Source of the DNA: Bryopsis sp. KO-2023
Lineage: Eukaryota > Chlorophyta > Ulvophyceae > Bryopsidales > Bryopsidaceae
Length of the DNA: 64,000 bases
Assembly: GCA_030272585.1 (NCBI GenBank)
Contig: BSYQ01000011.1
Span: 3,844,001 to 3,908,000, forward strand
Direction of reading: 5' to 3'
In this document: piece after piece, positions 11,501 through 23,934 of the stretch
Position numbering within the stretch: the first letter of the stretch is position 1
How the letters are laid out: each line of letters starts with the position of its first letter
Notes under the pieces: generated by a model
Database searches by the model: none
Seen by the model: the letters and a program-made list of their open reading frames with translations, nothing else
Told to the model about the DNA's origin: nothing
Made by a program: the position numbers and the translations under genes

Positions 11501-14500
11501 AGGGAGGGGAGGGGTCGTTTTGTTGCGTCACCTTAAATTCTGTCGATCGATTTACTTTGGCATCTTTGTTTGCGTTCGAAATAACAAAAATTGTTTGGCC
11601 ACACAGAGTGGTGACACCGGCGACGATACGTTGAGCCAGGTCTTTAAGTGGGGCCGGAATTCGCACTTCCTAGATGCCCTGCCGGAATCCAGAGAATTGA
11701 GGGTTCACTTCAGGAGGCAATTGGCCGCGATCATCCAAGACAGAAAAGAGTACCATCGTTGCTCCATGGAAGTGATAAAAATGGCTGGCCAAGCGGGGAT
11801 CAACGTCAACACGATGCATTGGCTGGTGAGTGAAAAAAATAACAATAACAAAAAAAACACTCTGAAAAAAAACACAGATGGATACGGATCTTTCAAAGGA
11901 AAGGGAGGGGGGGGGGGGGGGGCAGACTTGATTCCAAGTGAATATTGAGGAACCCCCCCACACACACACACACACAAAAAGAAACCATCCATCTGACTTT
12001 TTCTTGCTTTGTTTGTCTCCCAATTTATTTTATTTTTTTCTTTTTTCTTTTTTTCAGGGTGATACACCGAACTCATCGCTGGCGTATTCAAAGGCACTGA
12101 AAAAAGTGGGCAAGGAGCTCGACACCTACTTCTTGAAGGATGAAATGAAACGGATCAATCAGGGTGTATTGACCGTGGACAGGCGATACCAAGCCAAACT
12201 CTTGCTGGAGCTGGCACGAAGGGCGGAGGGATTTGGGGAGAGGCCCCAAGAAACGATCGCACTGTTGGAGAAAGCCAGTGCCTCGGACGAGAATTGGGTG
12301 AAGCCATGGCTGGAGCACGCGAGGTTCCTAGACAAGCTGTACGAGCTTGAATGCTCGAAAAAGATGGGAGTGGCATCGGATGACGCAGCAGTGGTTTCGA
12401 ATGACGCAGCAAAATTGTTGCCCAAGGTACTGCTGAAAGAAGTTGTTAATCGTGTAACCCCCCCCCAAAAAAAAAAATAAAAATAAATCGAAATGTCCCA
12501 TTACCGAATTTGCATCAGAGCGATTGAATTGAACGAGATCGTCCAAAGAAAACAACTAAAGAAGAAACATCAAGTCAAATATGTAAACTGGGTGTTGTGC
12601 AGTTAAAATTATTGGTAAAATTTTCATTCTCCCTTTCCCAATATGCATCAGGCTGTATGGAAAGGGAAAAAACTTGGAAGAATCTCAGAACCAAGAAAAG
12701 CAAACCCATGTGTGTGTTGCGTTTGCTGAAGAGGGGATTTTTTTTGGGGGAAAAAAGAATCCAACAGAAGTTTGTTCGGATTTTTGCTGGCAGGTCCTTG
12801 AGAGTTACGGGAAGGCAGCTTCGCTCAGCGATAAGCACGCAAGGGATTGCATTTCGCGGATTTTGACGCTATATTTTCAATTTGGGGATGAAGTCTCCAA
12901 AGATCCCGGACTGACGGATGTCGAGAACAGGATTCATGATGTCATGAAGATGATCAGGGCGAGGATCCCTCTTTGGATATGGTACATATCCTTGCCAAAT
13001 TTGATGGCCAGAATCTGCCACAGTCACAACATTGTTCAGGTGGGTACATGGAAACAAAAAAAGCGTTTAAACAAAAATGGTGATTCCAGTTTAAAAAGAA
13101 AATAATTATGTAATGTTGTGAATCTGAGGGGTGTTTCTTGTGTTGGTGAAGGTTTCGTTTTCTCTCTCTTGGAGTATGAGGTTTTTCTCTTTTCTTTTCT
13201 TTTTTTTTTTTTTGGGGGGGGGGGGGTGGATCCTGATTCATTCACGTCATATGAAGGGAACAAAAGAGGCCAAACTGAAAATCAGATTGTGCTCTATCCA
13301 GAATTTTTTGTTTACACTTGAAAAAGGTTCCCAGATTTTGAGTGGTTCAGACAGGAGTTCCTTGTTCTTTTTTTAGAATATTATCTTGTTTTTCCGCACA
13401 ATAGTGTTTACAAAGGAATGTTAAATTTTGCTGTGTTTTTTTCATGCAGGCCTGGGTCGTTGATACAATGTCGAGCGTTGCGAATGCTTTCCCCCATCAG
13501 ACCTTGTGGGCAATAGCGGGTGACGTAAATTCGACGAGTAATGAAAGAAAAAAGGCTGCCAAATCGGTCCTTCAGCAGATGGGACCCGGGGACCTGAGCA
13601 AAGGCCAAGCCTTTACTCACACCTTCACTACCTTGACACAAGCACTGCTCGACATATGCTCCGCTTCAATCAAAAAGAGAAGAGTCCTGGTGAGGCTTCC
13701 GCTGAAATTGACAGCATTTATTATTCCCCCCCCCCCCCCTCCTCGGAAAAAAAATAAAAAAAAATATGTGCATTGGTGTGTGTGTTTATTGTCTTGTTAA
13801 AAGTGTCGAAAGAATGAATCGTTTGACAAAGACTCTATCTTTTTTTTTTTTTATGTTTGCTTCTTTCGATGGGAAATTCTGGATGAGTCTTTGTCGAAAG
13901 ATATACCCTGACATTATCCCCATCTCTTTGGGACTTCATCAAAACTGAATGTAGCAGCCATTTTTGGCAGGATTCTTTTCTTTTTTTTCGACATGTGTTT
14001 TATTCATTGGCGATCTCTCCCTCAGATCGATGCTGCCGAAGAATTCCCCGGCTTCTACTCGATGGTGCACAACTTCACTCACGACATCATTCTGCCGTGC
14101 GAAAGGTTCATGAGGGGTTGCTTTGCCGGAACAGATTGGACAAACCCTCGAGTCAGCCCAGGAAAAGATATCCCAACGATCATCGGCATGAAGAAGGAAG
14201 TACGGGTGATGACTTCGTTGCTCCGACCAAAGAAAATCACGTTCTTGGGAAGGTAGGTTGGAATCTCTTTTATCACACACACATATGTATATGCGTTTAT
14301 ATTTTTTTATTTATATTTTTTTCCATTTTTTGGGGGGGGGAGGGTCCATAAATCTCTTCAGCAACGTATTTGAATTCTTAAAAATCTATGTATGTTGGAA
14401 AAAATATAAATTACACTTGAATCTTTGATGAAATATAAAGATTCAACTCGAAATTGTCGGGTGTGTCGATAAAAATTTCTGATGCAAAGTATCATCAATT

Positions 14501-17500
14501 CAAAACCAATCTCTGAGCAAAGCCTTCCTTTTGTTCTCGTAGATGTTTATTTTATTTTTTATTTTTTTTACAGCGACGGGTTGGAGTATCCCTTCCTCGC
14601 CAAACCCGAGGACGATCTTCGGAAGGATTGCCGCCTCATGGAATTTTGTTGGGTCTTAAACGACCATCTTAGGAGGGATCGCGACGTACGGAAAAGGGAA
14701 TTGAAGATGCGAACGTACACGGTGGTTGTTAGGGATGTTAAGAGCTACATCCAGTCAGGTCCAGTCATGTACAGTCATGTACAGTCATGCGTAGTCATGC
14801 TGACGTGGACATGTGAGTCAGGTCTAGTCATGATGACTAGACCTATGTCGGGTGCCCACCTAGGATGGTTGTCCTAGGTACCATGCGGGGACGCTAGGAT
14901 CCTTGGGGGTCATGGTATTAATGGGCTTCAAGGTCATGGACTCATAAGTTTTTAGTTTTTAGCTCTTCTTAGACTTGCACCCCCAAGTCTAACAACTTGG
15001 TTTCGGAGCTTTGGCAAGCATCCTATCGTGTGGAGAGTGGAGTCGCACTGCTTATTGCGGCGCGCGGATTTTCTGCAGGGAAATCGGAGCTGTTCGATTA
15101 GCGACACGTTTTGGCCCGTTCCGGACCGTATACGTCACGGAATCGAACATATAAGGTGTCTAAAAGCATCTACGGAACAAGATGCATCCGTCGCAATTTG
15201 TTGCGAGTGAATCCGATGCGTGTGCGCAAAGTTATGACGTTTTAAAGTTTCGCGTCGGAATTTGAGTGTTTTGAGGTCGTCCGTGTCGGTTCTAGGTGTT
15301 GGACGATCGAAATGATGTTTTAGAATCATTTTGAACGTCGACACGTTGCGACTTCAAGATAGTATAGTTTTTGAACTATAAAAGTTTCTCTTTTATCCAA
15401 AGGGTGGGGTTAACTTTGTATGGGCAGGGTTAACACCTGAAGATACTAAGAGTAAAGAGGTTGTTGTACCATATGCTCGCGAGAAGCCACTAAGAGTACT
15501 CTCTTAGATGGTGGAACGAGTATAAGGACTCAAGTGCTAGGGGAGCTTGAGTCGGTATAACAAAAGGAGACCTTTTATTTGGTCAATAAAAGGAGATGAG
15601 GGAAGTAGAAAGAAGGAAGTTCATTTCTCTTAAGTTTTATTAGGGTTGATCTTGGACATTTGATTAAATCGATTCGGCAATCTTCACGTCTAAAGAGCGT
15701 TACTCGGCACTCCTATCCTAGCTGTACGGAGAGCCACTATCATACTATGGATCTGATCGATCTTCCAAAACTAAGGTAATATTAGGTCACAGCAGTAATC
15801 CGACATCATAACTGCGTCCTAGAACCGATTTTAGCAATGATCGGTTTTTTTTTTTTTTTTTTTCATTTTTGGCTGATCGGTGATCGTGATCGTGATCGGC
15901 CGATCAAATGTTGATCGTGCTCTTGATCGTCCGATCACATGTTGATCGTGATCGTGATCGGTTCGCCGATCACCGATCTGATCGGTTGTTCCGATCACGA
16001 TCCCGATCACGATCAAGCGCCGCGACCTGTCGGCACTTCATCGGCTGACCTTGATCGGTGTGATCGTGATCGGACGATCGTGATCGGACCTGCATCCGAT
16101 CATGATCGGTATTGATCATTTGATCGATGAATTGATCGGTCTCGCGAAAATGCCGACAAGTCACCACCCGCAGGTGTTTCTGAGGTGGAAGGATTCGAAC
16201 CGGGTACCTAACGGATTAGAAGCATACTCACTAACGCTTGGACCACTCGGAGCCACGGTTTGTAGGTCATCCGTGTCATTATATACGTGATCTGTCAGTC
16301 CGACAAACTGAGGTATATAATGACACGGATGACCTAGTGACCGTGGCTCCGAGTGGTCCAAGCGTTAATGCGTCTGTCTCTAGTCTGTTAGGTCCCAGAT
16401 TCGAATCCTTGCACCCCAGAAACACCTGCGGGTGGTGATTTCTCGGCATTTGTGATGGACCGATCAATTGACCGATCATGATCCGATCTAATCGGCATCT
16501 CCGATCCCGATCCCGATCCCGATCAAGCGCCGCGACCTGTCGGCACTTGATCGGCTGACGTTGATCGGTTTGATCGTGATCGGCCGATCAAAGTTGGCCG
16601 ATTAAATCGGTCAGCCGATCAGATTGGTGATCGGCCGATCTCCATCGATGATCGGCCAAACCGATTTGATCGGCGATCGATCTGATCGGAAAAACCCGAT
16701 CACGATTTAATCGGTCGGACCGATCAATCCACGACCGATTAGATCGTGATCGGATCCATAGTATGGCCACTATTGCCCTTTGAAATCACTAGACCCCTGG
16801 TCTTTCGGGATCGGTTTGCTAGCGCAGTGGTCTGTGTAAAATTGAGGGCTTTTGTTAGTGGTTCGTATGGTATGGTACGCTCTCTTGAGCCTAGAGGAAT
16901 AGGACTTGTCGTAATTCGCTAATGGAGACAGATGATTGTGGATCGATAAAATCGAATTGAAGAGATAATCCGCTAAAAGAGAGAATGAATAGCGATTATT
17001 TTCCTGATTTGACATGAGGCAAAATGAGTTGCCTTCAATGAAAATTGATTGTATTTGCGAAAGTGAATGATTTTCACTGAATACAAGGTCAATTTTCATA
17101 GGGATGATTTGTATTGAGATACAAACTTGATCCACGAATGTCAATGTATAGTTGGTACTTTGATAAGAACCAATATACATGAGGAAAATTTTGCTGCTGG
17201 ATTGATTTTCCTGCGATGCAGGTTAATCACTAGCCTTCTTTAAGATGTCGAGACCAGACCCTTCTGGTGAAGAGGACATCACCACCTTAACGGTAGAAGA
17301 ACTCCAAAATCGGATTGCTTTGATGCAATCTGAACATCAGGCGTTCCGCAAAGAGGTGGATGACCGTGAGCGGAAACGAGAAGTGGCTACCAGAAAGGGT
17401 AGTACTTCTGTAGGGTCGGGAAGCAAAAAGTCTTCCACGGCCAAACCTGATAAATTTGATGGCCAATGTCCTTGGAAAGAACATAAGGTCATTTTGGAGA

Positions 17501-20500
17501 TCTTTTGGATTGCCGAGGGGGTTCCTCGAGAAGAATGGGGTCGGATTGGACCAACATTCTTGGGACCCAAAGGAATCAAGCACCTCATCGCTCGAGTCGG
17601 GGAAGAGAAAATTTCTGGAGGAAACCTGACTTGGGAGGAAATGTGTGTTGCTATGGATGATGGAAGTTTTGGTGAGTTGGCCACCGAATATGCGGTGACG
17701 CAAAAACTGTCCACATTCAAAGACCACATTAACCGGCGATGCAATACTGGAGAATATGTGCGCCAAATGGACACATATTTTACTCTTCGTAAGACCAAAA
17801 TTGATAGTATTTCAAAAATTTGGTTCTTACACCGCAACCTCCATGGAGTGTTGAAGGAAGCGGTTGCCACTGATACTTCGGGTCATGAATGGACTTCATA
17901 TGAGGAATTCCGTACCCATGTATTGGCAAAAGGAGTATCGCATGATGAGCGATATCCAGTATTAGAAAAAGGTACCAAAGAAAAGGAGGAGAGTACCGTT
18001 GGATCAAAGCGATCTCGGAAAGAAGAAAAAGGAAAGGTGTATCCGGTTAATCGGAAGAAAAACCGAATGATGCCGAGTTTTTCACCGAGATTTGGTGGTA
18101 GTTCTCAACAGACTCGTAAGAGTAAAGTTGGTAAAACATCTTTTCCTGCGGGTCTTAGCCAGAAAGAGTGGGAACGGCGCAAGGCCGCGAACCTTTGTTT
18201 CAGATGTGGAGCATCTTATTCTCCAGGTCATGTGTGTGATACTGGAAAGGTACGGAAGAGTCTCGCTTGTTTCGGGAAAGAACTTCCTAGTATAGAAGTT
18301 CTTGCATCTGGGTTATCTCGAAAGGAGGTATCGAAAAACTCAGATCCGAAAGATGTAATATTTGATCCGATGGATACAGATATTACGGAGCCCGAGAACA
18401 AATCGGATATTTCTGTGGAGAATGACCCTGACCAGGTTATGTCTGTTGACAGAAATGATGACTCTATCCGATGTGGTGAGGTTGATTTGGACGTCGATCC
18501 CATTGGGGACGCCCAAGATCCTATGCCTAGTAAAGAAGAGAAGGTGCCGGAGAACGATTGCATCTCTGGAATGCAACTTTTAAAATCGGAACTTCATCGT
18601 TTGCAGAATGCAAGTAGAGAGTTCACTTTTGACTCATCTACTAATGATGAAAGATTTGCGATTTGTGAAAAGTTTTGCACTGGACAAGAGTTTCTTGCAT
18701 CGTCAGTAGCGGGACACCATGTTTGGATGGATCCTGGACGAAAGAATTTGAATGAATTCTTAAAGCATTATTTTGCTTGCAAGAAAGAGTCACCTTCTTC
18801 TACGAGTTGCTGCCTATTAATCCCTCATAATATGGCAGTTAGACAAAAAGAAATCAATCAAATGCGATTGATTGCACAATATCGAAAAGGAGCAAAATTG
18901 TTTGCTCTTAGCAGCGGTAAAGCACCAGGTCTTCTTTGGCCCGTTGATATATATTACGATCCACCTACAGCGGAGTTACCCGGTAACTCGATTCCAGGAG
19001 AGGATTGTAATCTCAGAATGTCAATGTCGTTCAAAGGTTTGATTTCTGGTTCCCCTGGTCAGATTTTGTTAGATTCTGGCGCCGCTGGCTACGCTTATAT
19101 CTCTAAGCATTTCTGCGAAAGCACAGGGCTTAGTTATAGATGTAAGCAAGGTACCAAAATCGAAATGGCCGATGGAACTCCATTGGATATCGTAGGGATA
19201 ACCTCGATTAACTTGCGTTTGCAAGGCTTGCGGATGAAAATCGAGTGTCAAGTTATCACTGCAAAGCATTTTGATTTGTACCTCGGGGATGTGTGGTTAT
19301 GCAATCACCGAGTACTGATGAATTTTTCTACGGGTAGTGCTTCGGTTCTAACTACACGGGGAAACCGACTCACGATACGACCTAATTTGGTTGTGCGTGC
19401 CCCTAGTCCGCCTAATGCACGGATCAATCCCTTGTTGAGCATAGCCCAAGCTCGAAGACAACTCCGTAATAAGGAGATTTGTCCTTTTCTGGTTATAGTT
19501 CGGGAGGTCCCGAACCCTTTAGAGGGGGAGGAATCTGGGGTACCCGAATTGCCCAAAAATCCTCCAGTGTCTTCATATCAAACAGAGCTGGAAAGTCTGT
19601 TAGATGAATATAAAGACAGATTCTCAGATGAGTTGGCGGAATGCCCTCCATCTCGAGAAGAGGATGCAGCAATTGATCTTGTCCCTGGAGCGAAACCGGT
19701 ACATAGACCAATGTTTCGTTACACACCAGGTGAAAGAAAAGAGATTGAGGAGCAAGTCTCTGATATGCTGCAGAAGGGTTTGATTAAGCCTAGTTGTAGT
19801 CCGTGGGGTGCACCAATCTTGTTTGTTCCCAAACCGGATGGTACTCGACGGATGTGCATCGACTATAGAGGCTTAAATAAGTTGACGATCAGGAATCAAT
19901 ATCCACTACCAAGGATAGATGATCTCCTTGATCAACTTCAAGGTTCGAAATACTTTTCGGCCTTAGACTTAAAAGCAGGGTATTGGCAACTTCGAGTGAA
20001 GGAGCCGGACCAACCGAAGACTGCTTTCAAAACCCCATTCGGTCTGTTTGAATATAAAGTGCTTCCAATGGGCTTGACGAATGCACCTGCAATATTCCAG
20101 ACTTGGATGAATCGGGTATTCTCGGGTATGATTGGGAAGTCGGTCCTAATATACCTCGATGACATACTTGTATTCAGCAAAACTCCGGAGGAACATGTGC
20201 AACATTTGCGAGCGGTGATGAAACGCTTGCGTGAGCACAAAATGCTCTTGAAGAGATCAAAATGTGATTTCTTTAAGAAAGAGCTTCACTATCTTGGATT
20301 TGTTATAAATCAAGATGGTATTTCCGCTGATAAAAGGAAAACAGAGAAAGTAGTAGAGTGGCCAGTCCCAAAGAACGTTGCGGAATTGCGTTCATTTTTA
20401 GGGCTCTCTAACTATTTCCGGAGATTTGTGCAAGGTTACAGCAAGCTTGTAGCCCCACTCACAAATTTACTTAGGAAGGGTAAAGAGTGGAGTTGGACCG

Positions 20501-23500
20501 AGGATTGTCAAAGAGGATTTGATGGTGTTAAAGAGAATTTAACACATGCACCTTGTTTGGCAATGCCTAACTTCGAAAAAGATTTTGAAGTTGTCGCGGA
20601 TGCTTCGGATTACGCGATCGGTGCAATCTTGTTGCAAGAGGGACATCCGATAGCTTTTGAAAGTCGAAAGTTATCAGGAGCCCAACTTAACTGGAGCATA
20701 GGTGACAAGGAAATGTTCGCCGTAGTGCATGCTCTTAAGTTGTGGCGATGCTACCTGGATGTGCGTGTGTTTAAGGTGGTGTGTGATCACCAGCCTAACA
20801 CATATTTCCATTCCCAGGAAACTCTCTCTCGAAGGTCGGCACGTTGGCTCGAAGTCCTCCAGGGGTTCCGGTTCGAGTGGGAATACAGGCCGGGACGGAC
20901 GAACGTGGCAGACCCCTTGTCACGATATCCGTCGTATTCTCAGCAGATCGGAATACTCTCGGAGCTGGGAGGTGGCCAGAAACGACCAACTTGGAATGGG
21001 GATCCGTCCTCGCCCCGGCCCGGTACGTCGATGCTAAAGGAGAGATTGACTGAGGGGATCACTAGGGATGAGTGGTTTGAAACCGAAGATGTCGCCGCTT
21101 CAGGTTGTCAAAAGCACTCAGGCCTGTGGTGGAATGGTGCACGAGTAGTAGTACCAAATTGGGATAATCTTAGAGAAGATATCCTACATGATAGCCATGC
21201 AAGTGTATATGCAGGACATTTTGGGATCCGCAAGACCCAAAGAACAGTCTTGAAATACTTTTGGTGGCCTGGCGTAGAGGGAGATATCGCAAACTTTGTA
21301 AAGGGATGCGATGCATGTCAAAGGAACAAACACCGACGCGGCAAGGTGCCTGGTCCTTTGCAACCTTTACGTATACCTGATGGTCGATGGGAATCAGTTT
21401 CAATGGATTTGATTACTGATTTGCCTAAATCAGGAGCAGAAGCATTTGATGCCATCTTAGTTTTTGTGGATCGACTCACAAAGATGGTGCGATGCGTACC
21501 AACGCACACTACGTGTGATGCGGTACAGACGGCGAAACTCTTCGTTACTGAGGTCTTCCGTTTGCACGGTCTTCCTAAGCACCTCGTAAGCGATAGAGAT
21601 CCTAGGTGGACTTCAAAGTTCTTTAGAGAGCTTTGTAAGACCTTAGGGGTCACTCAAGCATTGTCGACAGCTTTTCATCCACAGAGTGATGGACAGACTG
21701 AAGCAATGAATAGGATCCTCGAAGATACCTTACGGCATTTCGTAGGACCTCGTCAAAGAGATTGGAGTGACTTATTGCCAGTGGTAGAGTTTGCCTTGAA
21801 CAACTCTAAGTCGATGGCTACTGGTGAAACACCGTTCTTCTTGAACTACGGTAGAGATCCGTGGACACCATTAACGGTACAACTTCCATCCAAGACATCT
21901 AATGTCATGGGTCCTGGAGGTCTAAGTAGACAAAGGACACAAATTGGAGTACCGGCGGTGAAGAAGATGACTGAAGACATTCGTGAGGCGATTGTCAAAG
22001 CAAAGCGGTGTTTGGAAAGTGCTCAGCAAAGGATGAAGACTCATGCCGATGTGCGTAGGTGTCCAGTTGATGTTCAAGTAGGCGATATGGTCTTGCTGGA
22101 TGCACGACATATCAAATTGAAACACCCTGGATCAAGGAAGTTATTGCCACGTTGGTTGGGTCCTTTTCGTGTTTTGGAAGGTGTCCAAAAACGAAAACCG
22201 ATGGCAGAACAGGTAGCATTCCGGTTGGAATTGCCTGATTCGCTTCCTATTCATCCAGTCTTTCATGCTTCTTTACTTAAGAGGTATTGGTCGCATGGAA
22301 AGACACAACCTCCTCCGCCACCTGTGGATATACAGGAAGAACTAGAGTATGAGGTAGAAGACCTCCTCGACTACCGTGAAGTAAAGGTCGGTCGACGAGT
22401 AGTTCCGCAGTACTTGGTAAAGTGGACGGGATACTCACATGAGCACAACTCTTGGGAGCCTGAAGCGAATTTGGAGAACGCTCGGGAGCTGGTAGAGCAG
22501 TACCAGAAGAGAAAGAAATCAACGTTGATTCCCCCTATTCCGGTACGTCGAAGTAGGCGACTTCGTTCGTGACTTGTGTGGGGTAATGTTTCTTCATAAT
22601 CGAGTGTCGATATGAAAAGAGTTCCAGATCTTGTGAACGAGATCAAGTTCTTGCTAAGTGAGGACATGTTTATGAACATATCTCATTTTCAATGAACTAG
22701 TGAACTAAGTTGAATTTCTCGCTATATTCTATTTTGAACTCGAGTTGGGATCCATTCAAAATGAGAATATAAATGGAAGTAGATGAAGTTGCGAGACTTC
22801 AGTTGATGTACATTGGTTCGCCACCAGTGTAGAGAAGTGTATGGTCTTGGTAGATCCGAGAAGCACTCCGTGTATGAGAAGGACTCGGATGACCTATATC
22901 AGAGTAGGGGCTTATTCTGACGAATACACTTATGGTAACATCTCCAAGTTATCGAAACACTTTATATAGTTGAATGATAAGAGTTGGGGTTCGTTGTGGG
23001 GCTCTGTATCATTCTATGGGCTATATAGAAGTGAGGAAAGGAGTCTCCAGGAGGAGACTGATTAGGGGGGGAGGAATGTTAGGGATGTTAAGAGCTACAT
23101 CCAGTCAGGTCCAGTCATGTACAGTCATGTACAGTCATGCGTAGTCATGCTGACGTGGACATGTGAGTCAGGTCTAGTCATGATGACTAGACCTATGTCG
23201 GGTGCCCACCTAGGATGGTTGTCCTAGGTACCATGCGGGGACGCTAGGATCCTTGGGGGTCATGGTATTAATGGGCTTCAAGGTCATGGACTCATAAGTT
23301 TTTAGTTTTTAGCTCTTCTTAGACTTGCACCCCCAAGTCTAACAGTGGTCCCTCTAAAGGAGAATGGAGGGATTTTGGAGTGGGTGGATGGGATCTCGTC
23401 CTTCAGAGAATTGTGCACTGGGTTATACCGAGCTGATGGCTTGTCGATCTCTAGCGTAGAGATGAAAAAACTTCAAATGTAAGTCGAGGATATGATAGTT

Positions 23501-23899
23501 TACTTCGCTTCTTGCTTTCTTTTTATGCGAAAATTTTTATAACATATTATGGATATGAAAAAGTACATATATCTTTTCAAGTGAAAACTAAATAAGCGTT
23601 GTTTTTTAATTGAAATGATGTGAATGTGTGAGTTTATTTTATTTTTTTCTTACATTGTTCAAGGTTGTTTTTTATGTGTGGATATATATAGGAACTATCC
23701 CGAGGATTGGTTTAAAATCACCATTGAAAAATACAAACCACGTTTCCACCGTTGGTTCCTACAAGTTGCTCGGAGGCCTGATGAGTGGCTCGAGATGCGA
23801 CTTGCCTTCACCCGATCCGCGGCGGTTTGGTCGATGGTCGGCATACTATGGACGTGATCGGAAATTGATAAGGGGGTCTAGGACCCCGAGACACAAGCA

Positions 23900-23934
<35 letters not shown>

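Larger units (their letters stand above)
14727..23344 (+). mobile_element. Ty3/Gypsy chromovirus inserted in an ATR exon; looks whole
   Basis: The element is 8618 bp with 268-bp LTRs (14727-14994 and 23077-23344) that begin TGTTAGG and end TAACA. They look identical base for base by eye, which implies a very young insertion. The 5-bp target duplication is GTGGT (14722-14726 and 23345-23349). A primer-binding site TGGTTTCGGAGC lies at 14998-15009. A polypurine tract ends just before 23077. The long leader (14995-17244) contains a ~1 kb hAT-type element. One long Gag-Pol frame follows. Confidence 0.95.

Noticed and set aside
14727-23344. The chromovirus as an intron or exonised part of ATR
   Set aside because: Its borders are TG/CA with a 5-bp target duplication and no GT-AG borders near the duplication.
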